This document shows, piece after piece, positions 16,403 through 25,528 of a stretch of 32,844 nt of DNA. The notes beneath the pieces were generated by a model. It had not been told where the DNA came from. It did not search any database and saw nothing but the letters and a program-made list of their open reading frames with translations. Source of the stretch: Burkholderiales bacterium (GTDB lineage Bacteria > Pseudomonadota > Gammaproteobacteria > Burkholderiales > Burkholderiaceae_C); contig QBMB01000051.1 of the NCBI GenBank assembly GCA_003241965.1, forward strand, positions 1-32,844, given 5' to 3'. The stretch's first letter is position 1; every line of letters starts with the position of its first letter. Both the position numbers and the translations under genes were made by a program.

Positions 16403-17563
16403 ATGCACTTCAAAACCGCCATCGCTGCCGCTGTTCTCGGTATCGCACTCTCTGCCCACGCACAGTCGCCGAGCGCAGCCACCCCGGCCAGCGTGGCCGC
16501 GCACTACGCCACGCTGGTGTACGCCAACTACGAAGACGTGGCGATCACGGCGCGCACGATGCAGGACGCCATCCGGGCGTTCACCGCCGCCCCTTCGGCC
16601 GACACGCTGGCCGCTGCGCGCAAGTCGTGGCTGATGGCGCGTGAGTTCTACGGCCAGACCGAGGCCTTCCGTTTCTACGGCGGCCCGATCGACAACGACA
16701 ACGGCCCCGAAGGCCGCATCAACGCCTGGCCCATGGACGAGTCGTATGTGGACAGTGTGGACGGCAAGAAGACCGCCGGGCTGGTGAACAACCGCAAGGT
16801 GTCCATCACCAAAAAATCGCTCTCGAGCCTGAACGAGCGCGGAGGCGAAGAGAACATTGCCACCGGCTGGCACGCCATCGAGTTCATGCTCTGGGGGCAA
16901 GACCTCTCCGAGACCGGCCCGGGCAACCGCAACTTCGAAGATTTTGTAGACGGCAAGGCGCCCAACGCCGACCGCCGCCGCCAGTACCTCACGGTGGTTA
17001 CCGAGCTGCTGGTGGATGATCTCTCCAGCCTGGTCAAGGCCTGGGCGCCGAGCCAGAAGACCAACTACCGCGCCCAATTCGAAAAGGGCGGCAACGAGTC
17101 GCTGCGCAAGATGTTCGTCGCGCTGGGCTCGCTCTCGCGCGGTGAACTCGCCGGCGAGCGGCTGGAAGTGGCCCTGGCCAGCCAGGACCAGGAAGACGAA
17201 CACAGCTGCTTCTCCGACAACACGCACCGCGATGCCGTGACCAACGCCAGGGGCATCGAGAACGTGTGGCTGGGCCGCTTCACCCGGGTCGACGGCAGCT
17301 CGGTGCAAGGCCCCAGCCTGCGCGATCTGGTGGCGTCGAAGGACGCGACCCTTGCCGACAAGACCACGAAGCAGATCAGCGGTTCGGTGAAGGCCGCCGA
17401 GGCCATTCCGGCGCCGTTCGACCGGGCCATCGTCGGCCCGAAGGACGCGCCGGGCCGCGTGAGCATCGAGAAGACCATCGCAAGCCTGATTGCGCAGTCC
17501 AACGATCTGGTGGCGGCGGCCAATGCCGTGGGCATCAGCAAACTCACGCTGGCGAAACCATGA
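16403..17563 (+). CDS. Imelysin-family periplasmic protein (IrpA-like)
   Basis: A 386-aa exported protein with a signal peptide (residues 1-20, ending AHA) and an imelysin/peptidase-M75-like all-helical domain. The GxHxxE motif is intact as GWHAIEF (H157, E160), the site proposed to bind iron in IrpA, EfeO and related proteins. Further family segments are AREFYGQTEAFRFYGGPID and DSVDG. The start at 16403 lies in a CAGGAACCC leader. The gene heads a four-gene overlapping operon under a Fur box, so a role in periplasmic iron binding or delivery is likely. Despite the family name, peptidase activity is not expected. Confidence 0.9.
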   Translation: MHFKTAIAAAVLGIALSAHAQSPSAATPASVAAHYATLVYANYEDVAITARTMQDAIRAFTAAPSADTLAAARKSWLMAREFYGQTEAFRFYGGPIDNDNGPEGRINAWPMDESYVDSVDGKKTAGLVNNRKVSITKKSLSSLNERGGEENIATGWHAIEFMLWGQDLSETGPGNRNFEDFVDGKAPNADRRRQYLTVVTELLVDDLSSLVKAWAPSQKTNYRAQFEKGGNESLRKMFVALGSLSRGELAGERLEVALASQDQEDEHSCFSDNTHRDAVTNARGIENVWLGRFTRVDGSSVQGPSLRDLVASKDATLADKTTKQISGSVKAAEAIPAPFDRAIVGPKDAPGRVSIEKTIASLIAQSNDLVAAANAVGISKLTLAKP

Positions 17564-18993
17564 GTCGCGTGGCCTGGCGGGTGCCGGTTGTTGTCGCCGC
17601 CGTGCTGGGCGCGGCGGTCGCGGGTCTGCAGGCTGCGCCGGGCCCCGCCGATCCCCTGGGTGAAAAACCGGGCGGTGCCACCACCGTCTACGCGAACGGC
17701 AAAAACGCGTTCTCGTTCCCGTCAGCCAACCTGCCGGACGACGAACGCACGCGCTTCGTCATCGGCAATTCGTTCTTCAAACGCAACTGGGTCGAAGCGC
17801 CTTCGTCCACCACCATGCGCGACGGCCTGGGGCCGCATTTCCTGGCACGCTCGTGTGGTGGATGCCACCTGTTCGACGGCCGCGGTGAGCCGCCGCCCTG
17901 GCGCAAGGGCTTGTCCGACGAGCAGCCGCTGGCGCTGCTGATCCGCCTCTCCGTGCCGGGCACGGACGCGCACGGTGGCCCGAAGCACGAGGCCGTGTAC
18001 GGCGACCAGTTCAATATCGCTGCGATCCAGAACGTGAAGCCCGAGGGCGAGGTGGTGATGCGCTGGAAGCCGCTGACCGGCCGCTTTGCCGACGGCACCC
18101 GCTACACCTTGCAGCAACCTCAATACGAGCTGCGCAAACTGGCCTACGGGCCGCTGGACCCCCAGACCTTGATGAGCCCGCGCGTTGCGCCCCAGCTCAT
18201 CGGCGTGGGGCTGCTGGAGTCGATTGCAGAGAAAGACATCGTCGCCAACGCAGCGAACCAGGCCGCGTTGCCCGGCCCGATCAAGGGCCAGCCCAACCGC
18301 GTATGGGACGCCTTCGCCGGAGGCGAAATGCTCGGACGCTTTGGCTGGAAGGCCAACGTGGCCACGCTGGCGCACCAGACTGCGGGCGCCTTCCATGGCG
18401 ACATCGGCATCACCTCGCGCCACTTCCCGGCCGAGACCTGCACTGCTGCGCAGAAAGACTGCCTGGCCGCACCCAACGGCTCCAACGACGGCCAACCCGA
18501 GATCGAAGACGAGACGCTGGAGCAGGTGGTTTTTTACCAGGCCACGCTGGCCCCGCCAGCCCGGCGCAATGCCCGCGAACCCCAGGTGTTGCGAGGCCAG
18601 CAGCTGTTTGCACAAGCGCAGTGCGCCGCGTGCCACCGGCCCTCGTACACCACGGCCGAAGGGCCGTTCCCGCGCCTCACCAGCAAGGCCTTGCAGGGCC
18701 AGACCATCTGGCCCTACACCGACCTGCTGCTGCACGACATGGGCGACGCGCTGGCCGATGGCCGGCCCGACTTTCTGGCCAACGGGCGGCAGTGGAAGAC
18801 GCCACCGCTGTGGGGCCTGGGTCTCATCAAGGACGTCAACGGCCACACCCGTCTGCTGCACGACGGGCGGGCCAACGGCGTGCTGGAAGCCATCCTCTGG
18901 CACGGCGGTGAGGCCGAAGCCAGCAAGCAGCAGGTGCTGCAGTTGAAGAAGCCCGAGCGCGATGCGCTGGTCAAATTTGTGGAGTCACTGTGA
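17560..18993 (+). CDS. Di-haem oxidoreductase (thiol oxidoreductase-like)
   Basis: A 477-aa exported cytochrome of the DUF1111/di-haem oxidoreductase family (peroxidase-like fold). After a signal peptide (about residues 1-26) come two haem c sites: CGGCH at 99-103 in a segment typical of the family (FLARSCGGCHLFDGRGEPP), and CAACH at 355-359. LLLHDMGDALADGR, PPLWGLG and ILWHGGEA near the C-terminus are characteristic. The start overlaps the imelysin stop as ATGA (17560-17563). Genes of this family regularly sit between two imelysin genes. It may change the iron redox state in the periplasm, but the reaction is unproven. Confidence 0.92.
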   Translation: MSRVAWRVPVVVAAVLGAAVAGLQAAPGPADPLGEKPGGATTVYANGKNAFSFPSANLPDDERTRFVIGNSFFKRNWVEAPSSTTMRDGLGPHFLARSCGGCHLFDGRGEPPPWRKGLSDEQPLALLIRLSVPGTDAHGGPKHEAVYGDQFNIAAIQNVKPEGEVVMRWKPLTGRFADGTRYTLQQPQYELRKLAYGPLDPQTLMSPRVAPQLIGVGLLESIAEKDIVANAANQAALPGPIKGQPNRVWDAFAGGEMLGRFGWKANVATLAHQTAGAFHGDIGITSRHFPAETCTAAQKDCLAAPNGSNDGQPEIEDETLEQVVFYQATLAPPARRNAREPQVLRGQQLFAQAQCAACHRPSYTTAEGPFPRLTSKALQGQTIWPYTDLLLHDMGDALADGRPDFLANGRQWKTPPLWGLGLIKDVNGHTRLLHDGRANGVLEAILWHGGEAEASKQQVLQLKKPERDALVKFVESL

Positions 18994-20060
18994 AAAAAAC
19001 ATACCGTCTCATGACCTGCCTGGGGATGTGTCTGGCCCTGGGTCATGCCCAGGCGCAAAGCACCGAGCCGGTCGTGGCCTTCCCCATCTACAACGCCGCG
19101 CAGGCCATGCAGGGGCTGCACCAGCACACGCTGTTGCCGCGCGCACAGGCCTTTGCCGACGCTGCGCAAGCACTCACCTGGCAGACCACCGTTTACTGCG
19201 CCGGCCCGGCGGGTGCTGCCAGCGGGCTGCAGGCGGTGCGCCAGCAGTGGCAGAGCACGCTGCAGGCCTGGGAAGGTTTGTCCAGCGTGGCCACCGGTGC
19301 CGTGCTGGAGCGGCGCTCGCAGCGCCAGATCGACTTCTGGCCCGTGCGAGCGGCACTGATCGAGCGCGCCATTGCCCGCGCCCCACAAGGCGAGAAGGCC
19401 ATGGAACTGGTGGGCACGCCTGCCAAGGGGCTGCCCGCGCTCGAATGGCTGCTGTGGACCCAGCCAGCGGCACCCGCCACGCCCGCCTGCGCATTTGCGC
19501 AAGAGGTGGCCAAAGACGTGGAACGCGAAGCCCAGGCCCTGGTGCAGGCCGAAGTGCGCATCGCCGCGCAGGACTGGGAAGAGAACCCCGACGTGGCCGG
19601 CAAGGCCATGGCGGAGTGGATCAACCAGTGGCTCGGTGGGCTGGAGCAACTTCGCTGGGGGCAGATGGAAAAACCCCTGAAGGCCGCACCCGCCGGCGAG
19701 CGCCCGGCCTACGCGCGGCTGGCCAGCCGCAGCGACGCCAGCAGCTGGCAGAGCCAGTGGAAGGTGCTGCGCGAACACGCGGGCGTGACGCCGGAGCAGC
19801 GCCGTGCACCCCCCCGGGCGGGCCAGGCGCTGGCGCCGATCGAAGCCATCCTGATCGGGCAGGGCAAGCTCGCGCTGGCGGCGAAGTGGAGCACCGCGCT
19901 CACGCAGGCCGACGTGGCAATGACCAGCGCCGACCCGGCGCGTGCGGCCTCGGTGCTCACCGCCTCCACCGCCTTGAAGTCGCTGAGCCTGATGTTTCAG
20001 AACGAGGTGGCCAGTTCGCTGGACATCCCGCTGGGCTTTTCGAGCGCCGACGGTGATTGA
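18990..20060 (+). CDS. Second imelysin-family protein, His-less motif
   Basis: A 356-aa exported protein with a signal peptide (residues 1-23, ending AQA) and a diverged imelysin domain. At the position of the family's GxHxxE it has GLPALEWLLW: the histidine is replaced by proline (P149) while the glutamate (E152) is kept. Any metal site must therefore differ from that of the first imelysin. The GTG start at 18990 overlaps the upstream stop (GTGA) and has GGAG 5 bases upstream. It overlaps the next gene by 8 bases. It probably partners the first imelysin and the di-haem protein in iron uptake. Confidence 0.87.
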   Translation: MKKTYRLMTCLGMCLALGHAQAQSTEPVVAFPIYNAAQAMQGLHQHTLLPRAQAFADAAQALTWQTTVYCAGPAGAASGLQAVRQQWQSTLQAWEGLSSVATGAVLERRSQRQIDFWPVRAALIERAIARAPQGEKAMELVGTPAKGLPALEWLLWTQPAAPATPACAFAQEVAKDVEREAQALVQAEVRIAAQDWEENPDVAGKAMAEWINQWLGGLEQLRWGQMEKPLKAAPAGERPAYARLASRSDASSWQSQWKVLREHAGVTPEQRRAPPRAGQALAPIEAILIGQGKLALAAKWSTALTQADVAMTSADPARAASVLTASTALKSLSLMFQNEVASSLDIPLGFSSADGD

Positions 20061-21171
20061 GCCCATCGACCTCCTGCGCCGGCGCTGGCTGGGTGCGCTC
20101 ACCCTGAGCGCCTGCCTGCCTGCGCTGGCGTCGCCATCGGACAACCCAACGGCCAGCCTGCGCCTGCTCGCGGCCTGGCAGTCGGACGAGGACCACCGCA
20201 TCGGCCTGATCGACCTCACGGCGGGTGAGGCGCGCGTGCACAGCACGCTGGCGGTGCCCACGCGCGCCCACGGGCTGCTGGTGGAGGCGTCGGGCAGTGT
20301 GCTGGCCATGGCACGCCGCCCGGGCGACTGGCTGCTGCGCTGGCAACCCGACAGCGGGGCCACGCAATGGCAGTGGATCGAAGACGACCGCCGCTTCAAC
20401 GGCCATGTGATGGCCAGCGCGGACGGCCGCACGCTTTGGACCACCGAGACCGACCGCGACAGCGGCCAGGGCCGTGTGGCGCGGCGCGATGCGCGCACGC
20501 TGGCCAAGGCAACCGAGTTCGCCACCCAGGGCATGGACCCGCACGAGATGCTGGTGTTGCCGCAGCGCGTGGGCGATGTACCAGCCGGCAGCCTGCTGGT
20601 GGCCAACGGCGGCATTCCCACGCAGGCCGAGACCGGGCGTGCCAAGCGCGACCTGGGGCGCATGGACGCTTCGCTGGTGGCGCTGGACGGTGGCAGTGGC
20701 CGGGTGCTCGGGCAATGGCGCCTGGCGGACCCTCGCCTGAGCATTCGCCATCTGGCGTGGGACCCAGCGTCAAGCCGTGTGGGTATTGCGCTGCAGGCCG
20801 AACACGACGACGTGCAGGCGCGCGCGGCAGCGCCGGTGCTCGCGGTCTGGAACGGCCGTGAGTTGCTGGCCGCGCGTGAGCAGCCCGCGCTGGCCGGCTA
20901 CGGCGGCGACATCTGCGCGCGCACTGGTGGTGGTTTTCTGGTGAGCTGCACCCGCGCGAATCAGGTGGCGATGTTTGGTGCCCAAGGCGTGTGGCAGGCC
21001 AGCCAAGCGCTGGTGGAGGCCTGTGCGCTGGGCAGCACCGCCGAGGGCTGGTGGGCCGCCGGGCGGTCGGATGCGATCAGCGACACGGCACAAGCTCCGG
21101 TCGGTTTGCCCGCCGGCTTGCGACTGGACAACCACTGGCTGGTGGTTGAATCATCGACGGGCAGCAGCTGA
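20053..21171 (+). CDS. Tat-exported DUF1513 beta-propeller-like protein
   Basis: A 372-aa protein starting at GTG. Its N-terminus, LLRRRWLGALTLSACLPALA, has the twin-arginine pattern followed by a hydrophobic stretch, so export in folded form by the Tat system is likely. The rest matches DUF1513: repeated strand motifs such as GLLVEASGSVLAMARRPG, FNGHVMASADGRTLWTTETD, GMDPHEMLVL and LLVANGGI suggest a seven-bladed propeller. Overlap with the second imelysin (8 bases) makes it the last gene of the Fur-controlled operon. Tat export hints at a bound cofactor, but none is evident in the sequence. Its function is unknown. Confidence 0.88.
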   Translation: MIEPIDLLRRRWLGALTLSACLPALASPSDNPTASLRLLAAWQSDEDHRIGLIDLTAGEARVHSTLAVPTRAHGLLVEASGSVLAMARRPGDWLLRWQPDSGATQWQWIEDDRRFNGHVMASADGRTLWTTETDRDSGQGRVARRDARTLAKATEFATQGMDPHEMLVLPQRVGDVPAGSLLVANGGIPTQAETGRAKRDLGRMDASLVALDGGSGRVLGQWRLADPRLSIRHLAWDPASSRVGIALQAEHDDVQARAAAPVLAVWNGRELLAAREQPALAGYGGDICARTGGGFLVSCTRANQVAMFGAQGVWQASQALVEACALGSTAEGWWAAGRSDAISDTAQAPVGLPAGLRLDNHWLVVESSTGSS

Positions 21172-21197
21172 GGCTGCGCTCAGCCCTGCGCCATTGT

Positions 21198-22097
21198 TCA
21201 GTCGGGTGCCACCGGGTGCCCGGCCATCAGCTCCAGCGCCTTCACCAGGGCCGAGTGATCCAGATCACCCATGCCGTGCGCTGCGCAGGCCTGCATGAGT
21301 TGCGCGGCGTTGGCGGTCTGGGGAAGCGACACGCCGAGTTCCTTCGCGCCTTGCAGCGCCAGGTTCAGGTCTTTCTGATGCAGCTTGATGCGAAAGCCGG
21401 GGTTGAAGGTGCGCTTGATCATGCGTTCGCCGTGCACCTCCAGGATGCGGCTGGCGGCAAAGCCGCCCATCAGCGCCTGGCGCACCTTGGCCGGGTCGGC
21501 GCCGGCCTTGCTGGCGAACACCAGGGCTTCGCTCACAGCGGCGATATTGAGCGCCACGATGATCTGGTTGGCCACCTTGGTGGTCTGACCGTCGCCGTTG
21601 CCGCCCACCAGCGTGATGTTCTTGCCCATCAACTCCAGCAGCGGGCGCACGCGCTCGAACACCGCTTCGTCACCGCCGCACATGATGGTCAGTGAAGCCG
21701 CTTTGGCGCCCACTTCGCCACCCGACACTGGCGCGTCGATGTAGTCGGCGCCGAGGTCGTTGATCCTCTTTGCGAAGGCCTTGGTGGCCATAGGGCTGAT
21801 CGAACTCAGGTCGACCACCACCTTGCGCGTCGCACCGGCGCTGTCCTTGAGGCCGGTGGCCACGCCGTTCTCGCCAAACAGCACGGCTTCCACGTCCGGG
21901 GTGTCGGGCACCATGGTGAACACCACCTCGGCCTCGCGCGCCACGGCGGCGGCGTTGTCGCAGCGCACGGCGCCTGCGGTTTGAATGGCTTCAGGCACCT
22001 GGCTGCGTGTGTGCACGAACAGCTGGTGGCCGGCGTTGGCGAGGTGCAGGGCCATGGGTGTGCCCATGATGCCCAGGCCGATGAATCCAATTTTCAT
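21198..22097 (-). CDS. garR: Tartronate semialdehyde reductase
   Basis: A 299-aa cytosolic dehydrogenase of the beta-hydroxyacid family, which reduces tartronate semialdehyde (2-hydroxy-3-oxopropanoate) to D-glycerate with NAD(P)H. The dinucleotide-binding motif is GFIGLGIMGTPMA at residues 4-16. The substrate-binding DAPVSGGEVGA, the catalytic lysine region GDGQTTKVANQI and LHQKDLNLAL are present. Length fits GarR/GlxR. AAGGA lies 7 bases before the start at 22097. It is the last gene of the glucarate operon, 25 bases after the aldolase gene, and converges on the DUF1513 gene with 26 bases between. Confidence 0.92.
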   Translation of the reverse strand: MKIGFIGLGIMGTPMALHLANAGHQLFVHTRSQVPEAIQTAGAVRCDNAAAVAREAEVVFTMVPDTPDVEAVLFGENGVATGLKDSAGATRKVVVDLSSISPMATKAFAKRINDLGADYIDAPVSGGEVGAKAASLTIMCGGDEAVFERVRPLLELMGKNITLVGGNGDGQTTKVANQIIVALNIAAVSEALVFASKAGADPAKVRQALMGGFAASRILEVHGERMIKRTFNPGFRIKLHQKDLNLALQGAKELGVSLPQTANAAQLMQACAAHGMGDLDHSALVKALELMAGHPVAPD

Positions 22098-22122
22098 GTG
22101 TTGTCCTTGTGGTGGGGCGGGC

Positions 22123-22911
22123 TCAGTAGCCGCCTTCGGTTTTGGGTGCTTGAGCGGCGCGCATGGTTGCCATCACCTGTTGCGCACCGGCTGCCATGAG
22201 GCGTGCGTCCGAGCTGACCGTGACGAACTGGAAACCCATGGCGATGCGTTTGAGCGCGGCTTCGGGCGAGCCGTTGTGGATGCCGGCCACCAGGCCGTGC
22301 GCCTTGGCTCGCGACAGGATGTGTTCCACCGCATCGGCGGCCTTGGGGTCGAGGTCGTCGAAGGTGGGCTTGCAGCCCAGCGCCAGCGACAGGTCGGACG
22401 GGCCGATGTAGATCGCGTCCAGGCCCGGCACCGAGAGGATGTCTTCCAGGTTGTCCAGCGCCTGCGCGGTCTCGATCATGGCGAAGGTCACGATGGTGTC
22501 GTTGGCGTGTTGCGGGTAGTCGGCACCGCCGTAGAGCAGGGCGCGCACCGGGCCGAAGCTGCGTGTGCCGCGCGGTGCGTAGTGCGTGTACGCCACCAGC
22601 TTCTGCGCGTCTTCACGGGTGTTGACCATGGGGCAGATCACCGCGTAGGCACCGGCGTCCAGCGTCTTCATGAGGATGCCGGGCTCCAGCCACGGCACGC
22701 GCACCACGGGCACGGTGGCGGTGGTGCTGACGGCCTGCAGCATGGTCACCATGGCCTGGTAATCGACCACGCCGTGCTGCAGGTCGATGGTCAGCGAGTC
22801 CCAGCCCTGGTGGGCCATGGTCTCGGCCGAGAAGCTGTTGGGAATGGCCAGCCAGCCGTTCACGACAGCGCCACCGGCGGCCCAGATCTCGCGCAGGCGG
22901 TTGGGTCTCAT
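22123..22911 (-). CDS. garL: HpcH/HpaI-type aldolase, GarL-like
   Basis: A 262-aa class II aldolase of the HpcH/HpaI family. Signature segments are SFSAETMAHQGWDSLTIDLQHG, with the catalytic-base His in DLQHG. VVRVPWLEPG, DAGAYAVICPMVN, FAMIETAQALDN (metal-binding Glu) and IYIGPSDLSLALG follow. In this operon it should split 5-dehydro-4-deoxy-D-glucarate into pyruvate and tartronate semialdehyde, feeding the reductase encoded next. Related aldolases act on other hydroxy-oxo acids, so specificity is inferred from context. AAGGA lies 7 bases before the start at 22911. It sits 25 bases after gudD and 25 before garR. Confidence 0.9.
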   Translation of the reverse strand: MRPNRLREIWAAGGAVVNGWLAIPNSFSAETMAHQGWDSLTIDLQHGVVDYQAMVTMLQAVSTTATVPVVRVPWLEPGILMKTLDAGAYAVICPMVNTREDAQKLVAYTHYAPRGTRSFGPVRALLYGGADYPQHANDTIVTFAMIETAQALDNLEDILSVPGLDAIYIGPSDLSLALGCKPTFDDLDPKAADAVEHILSRAKAHGLVAGIHNGSPEAALKRIAMGFQFVTVSSDARLMAAGAQQVMATMRAAQAPKTEGGY

Positions 22912-22936
22912 GGCTTGTCCTTGGTGGAGTTTGTGT

Positions 22937-24283
22937 TCATCGATCGAGCGCGGGGCGCTTGGGGTTGAAGGTCCAGTTGGGAATCAGGCTTTGCATGGCC
23001 ATGGCGTCGTCGCGCGAGCCCAGGCCGTGCTGCAGGTAGAGCTGGTGGGCTTTCTCTACCTCGACCATGTCGAGCTCCACGCCCAGCCCTGGGGTCTTGG
23101 GCACCTGCACATGGCCGCCTTTGATTGTGAGTGGATCTTTCGTGAGGCGCTGGCCGTCCTGCCAGATCCAGTGGGTGTCGATGGCGGTGACCTTGCCCGG
23201 CGCGGCCGCGGCCACGTGGGTGAACATGGCCAGCGACACGTCGAAATGGTTGTTGGAGTGTGAGCCCCAGGTCAGGCCCCAGTCGCGGCAGGTCTGCGCC
23301 ACGCGCACGCTGCCGGCCATGGTCCAGAAGTGCGGGTCGGCCAGTGGGATGTCCACACTCTGCAGTGACAGTGCGTGGGTCAGCTGGCGCCAGTCGGTGG
23401 CGACCATGTTGGTGGCCGTGGGCAGGCCGGTGGCGCGGCGGAACTCGGCCATCACCTCGCGGCCCGAGAAGCCGTCTTCAGCACCACACGGGTCTTCGGC
23501 GTAGGCGACCACGCCGCGCATGCGCTGGCCCAGGCGTATCGCGTCTTTCAGCAACCAGCCGCCGTTGGGGTCCAGCGTCACACGCGCGCCGGGAAAGCGC
23601 TCGTGCAGTGCGATCACCGCGTCCACTTCCTCCTCGCCGCGCAGCACGCCGCCCTTGAGCTTGAAGTCGTTGAAGCCATAGCGTTCATGCGCGGCCTCGG
23701 CCAGGCGCACCACGGCCTCGGGCGTCATGGCTTCTTCGTGCCGCAGGCGGCTCCAGGCGTTGTCGGCGCCGGGTTCACTCGCGTAGGGCAGGTTGGTCTT
23801 CGACTTGTCGCCCACATAGAACAGGTAGCCCAGCATCTCCACCGCGTCGCGCTGCTGGCCTTCGCCCAGCAGTGCAGCCACCGGCACGCCCAGGTGTTGA
23901 CCGAGCAAATCCAGCAGGGCCGACTCCACAGCGGTCACCGCGTGGATGGTGGTGCGCAAGTCAAACGTCTGCAGCCCGCGCCCACCCGCGTCGCGATCGG
24001 CGAAGCGGGTGTGCAGCTGCTGCAGCAGCTTCTGGTGGTCGCCCAGCGAACGGCCGATCACCAGCTCGGCTGCGTCTTCCAGCGTCTGGCGAATCTTCTC
24101 GCCACCGGGCACCTCACCCACGCCGGTGCGGCCTGCGCTGTCGGTGAGGATGAGCAGGTTGCGCGTGAAGAACGGAGCATGCGCACCGCTCAGGTTGAGC
24201 AGCATGCTGTCGCGCCCGGCGACAGGAATGACGCGCAGGGCGGTAACGCGGGGCGTGGAAGCAACATTGGCGGAGGTTGGCAT
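22937..24283 (-). CDS. gudD: Glucarate dehydratase
   Basis: A 448-aa enolase-superfamily enzyme that dehydrates D-glucarate to 5-dehydro-4-deoxy-D-glucarate in the cytosol. Hallmarks of GudD are [13 protein letters not shown] and [11 protein letters not shown] near the N-terminus, the lysine motif FNDFKLKGG and the metal ligand region [36 protein letters not shown] and the catalytic-histidine loop [12 protein letters not shown] follow. Length agrees with E. coli GudD (about 446). The gene starts 4 bases after the TctC stop and its ribosome site lies within the end of that gene, so translation is coupled. Confidence 0.95.
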   Translation of the reverse strand: MPTSANVASTPRVTALRVIPVAGRDSMLLNLSGAHAPFFTRNLLILTDSAGRTGVGEVPGGEKIRQTLEDAAELVIGRSLGDHQKLLQQLHTRFADRDAGGRGLQTFDLRTTIHAVTAVESALLDLLGQHLGVPVAALLGEGQQRDAVEMLGYLFYVGDKSKTNLPYASEPGADNAWSRLRHEEAMTPEAVVRLAEAAHERYGFNDFKLKGGVLRGEEEVDAVIALHERFPGARVTLDPNGGWLLKDAIRLGQRMRGVVAYAEDPCGAEDGFSGREVMAEFRRATGLPTATNMVATDWRQLTHALSLQSVDIPLADPHFWTMAGSVRVAQTCRDWGLTWGSHSNNHFDVSLAMFTHVAAAAPGKVTAIDTHWIWQDGQRLTKDPLTIKGGHVQVPKTPGLGVELDMVEVEKAHQLYLQHGLGSRDDAMAMQSLIPNWTFNPKRPALDR

Positions 24284-24287
24284 GAAC

Positions 24288-25238
24288 TCAATCTGCCTTG
24301 ATGTTGCGGGCCTCGATGAGTTTTTTCCAGCGCGCGAACTCGGTGGCCTGGAAGGTGGTGAACTGCTCGGGCGTGTTGGCCACGATCTCGAAGCCGAGGT
24401 CCAGCAGCTTGGGCTTGACCGTCGGGTCGTTGAGGATCTCGACGATGGCCTGGTGCAGCTTCGCTTTCACGTCGGCGGGGATGCCTTTGGGCGCGGCCAC
24501 GGCCTGCCAGGAGTTCACGTTGGCGTCCTTGATGCCGAGCTCGTCCAGCGTGGGCACGGTGGGCAGCAACGGCGAGCGTTTGGCGCTGGTGATCGAGAGA
24601 GCGCGCAGCTTGCCCGCAATGATCTGCGGCATGGCGGTGTTGATGTTCATGAACGACGACTCCACCTGGTTGCCCAGCAGGTCGGTCATGACGGGACCAC
24701 CGCCTTTGTAAGGCACGTGCACGCCGCTGGTGCCGGTCTGTTGCCAGTAGAGCTCGGCGGTGAGGTGGTCGCTGCTGCCGTTGCCCGAGGAGGCAAAGGT
24801 CATCTTGCCTGGGTTGGCCTTCTGGTAGGCCAGCACGTCGGCCATGGTTTTGTGCGGCGAGACGGCGGGCACGACGAGCACGTTGGGCGCCTGCACGGCG
24901 ACGGTGATGTAGTCGAAGTCCTTGGTGGCGTCGTAGGTGACCTTGGTGAGGTGCGGCGCGATCACGAACGGGCCAAGCGAGGAGACAAACAGGGTGTGGC
25001 CATCGGGCGCGGCGCGAACCACTTGCGCGGCGCCGATGGTGCCGGTGGCACCGGCCTTGTTCTCCACGATGAAGGTGCCGCCCAGCTTTTCCTGCAGCTT
25101 GCCTTGCAGGGTGCGCGCGATGAGGTCGGTGGAGCCGCCGGGCGGGAAGGGCACGACGATGGTGACGTTTTTGTCAGGCCAGGCCATGGCGGTGGCAACA
25201 GTCATGGATGCGCCGAGCGCGCAGAGCAGTTTCTTCAT
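24288..25238 (-). CDS. TctC/Bug-type solute-binding receptor
   Basis: A 316-aa periplasmic binding protein of the tripartite tricarboxylate transporter receptor (Bug) family. It has a signal peptide (residues 1-19, ending AMA) and the typical start of the mature protein, [30 protein letters not shown]-like [12 protein letters not shown] and [17 protein letters not shown] are also diagnostic. Context points to glucarate or galactarate as ligand. Membrane partners TctA and TctB are not encoded nearby, which is common for the many orphan Bug proteins in Burkholderiales. The start at 25238 has AAGGAG 7 bases upstream. It is the first gene of the repressed four-gene operon. Confidence 0.92.
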   Translation of the reverse strand: MKKLLCALGASMTVATAMAWPDKNVTIVVPFPPGGSTDLIARTLQGKLQEKLGGTFIVENKAGATGTIGAAQVVRAAPDGHTLFVSSLGPFVIAPHLTKVTYDATKDFDYITVAVQAPNVLVVPAVSPHKTMADVLAYQKANPGKMTFASSGNGSSDHLTAELYWQQTGTSGVHVPYKGGGPVMTDLLGNQVESSFMNINTAMPQIIAGKLRALSITSAKRSPLLPTVPTLDELGIKDANVNSWQAVAAPKGIPADVKAKLHQAIVEILNDPTVKPKLLDLGFEIVANTPEQFTTFQATEFARWKKLIEARNIKAD

Positions 25239-25282
25239 TGCTTGTCTCCTTGTGGGTGGAATCGAATGGCTTTTTGCCGTTG

Positions 25283-25300
25283 ATGGGTACCGGTGCCCAT
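25283..25300. promoter_or_regulatory. LacI-family operator O1
   Basis: An 18-bp near-palindrome, ATGGGTACCGGTGCCCAT, with one mismatched pair. It lies 45 bases before the TctC start, downstream of the promoter, with its centre 31 bp (about three helix turns) from the promoter-overlapping operator. Two repressor dimers would thus lie on the same face of the DNA. Confidence 0.75.
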
Positions 25301-25314
25301 GTTTCTCGGATCGC

Positions 25315-25343
25315 ATGGTACCGCTACCAAATCTTCGCGTCAA
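25315..25343 (-). promoter_or_regulatory. Promoter of the tctC-gudD-garL-garR operon with operator O2
   Basis: On the minus strand a -35 box TTGACG (25343-25338) is followed by a 17-base spacer and a -10 box TACCAT (25320-25315). The operator TGGTAGCGGTACCA (25329-25316, one mismatched pair) covers the spacer end and most of the -10, so the LacI-family protein encoded upstream would block RNA polymerase directly. This placement, the matching O1 and the matching site by the repressor gene make the assignment strong. Confidence 0.78.
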
Positions 25344-25388
25344 CGGTCGTTTGTCGGGTGGGGATTGATGGGATGCACCTCGCGGGCT

Positions 25389-25484
25389 CGTGAGCGAGCG
25401 GCGCTCTGCTCCGCGGCTGTCCCCCGGGCCGGCTTCGCCGTCCCTCCTCCTTGATGCCGCTGCGCAGAACGCCACTCGCTCACG
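25389..25484. repeat. REP-like hairpin element, copy 1
   Basis: An outer stem is formed by 25389-25409 and 25464-25484 (19 of 21 pairs). Inside lies a core (25409-25465) of 20 bases starting CTCCGCGGCTG, a short inner hairpin (CGGC-TTC-GCCG), and 24 bases ending CTTGATGCCGCTGCGC. An inverted second copy lies at 25529-25628. The element sits just beyond the 3' end of the LacI-family gene and upstream of the tctC promoter. It could act as a terminator or insulator, and is likely repeated elsewhere in the genome. Confidence 0.8.
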
Positions 25485-25528
25485 CGCTGAAGTGACGTGG
25501 GCGCGCCCTCGTGACGAGTGCCAACGAG

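Noticed and set aside
18714-20744. A 676-codon minus-strand frame across three iron-operon genes
   Set aside because: It spans the boundaries of three well-supported plus-strand genes and has Ser/Arg-rich low-complexity composition without any domain.
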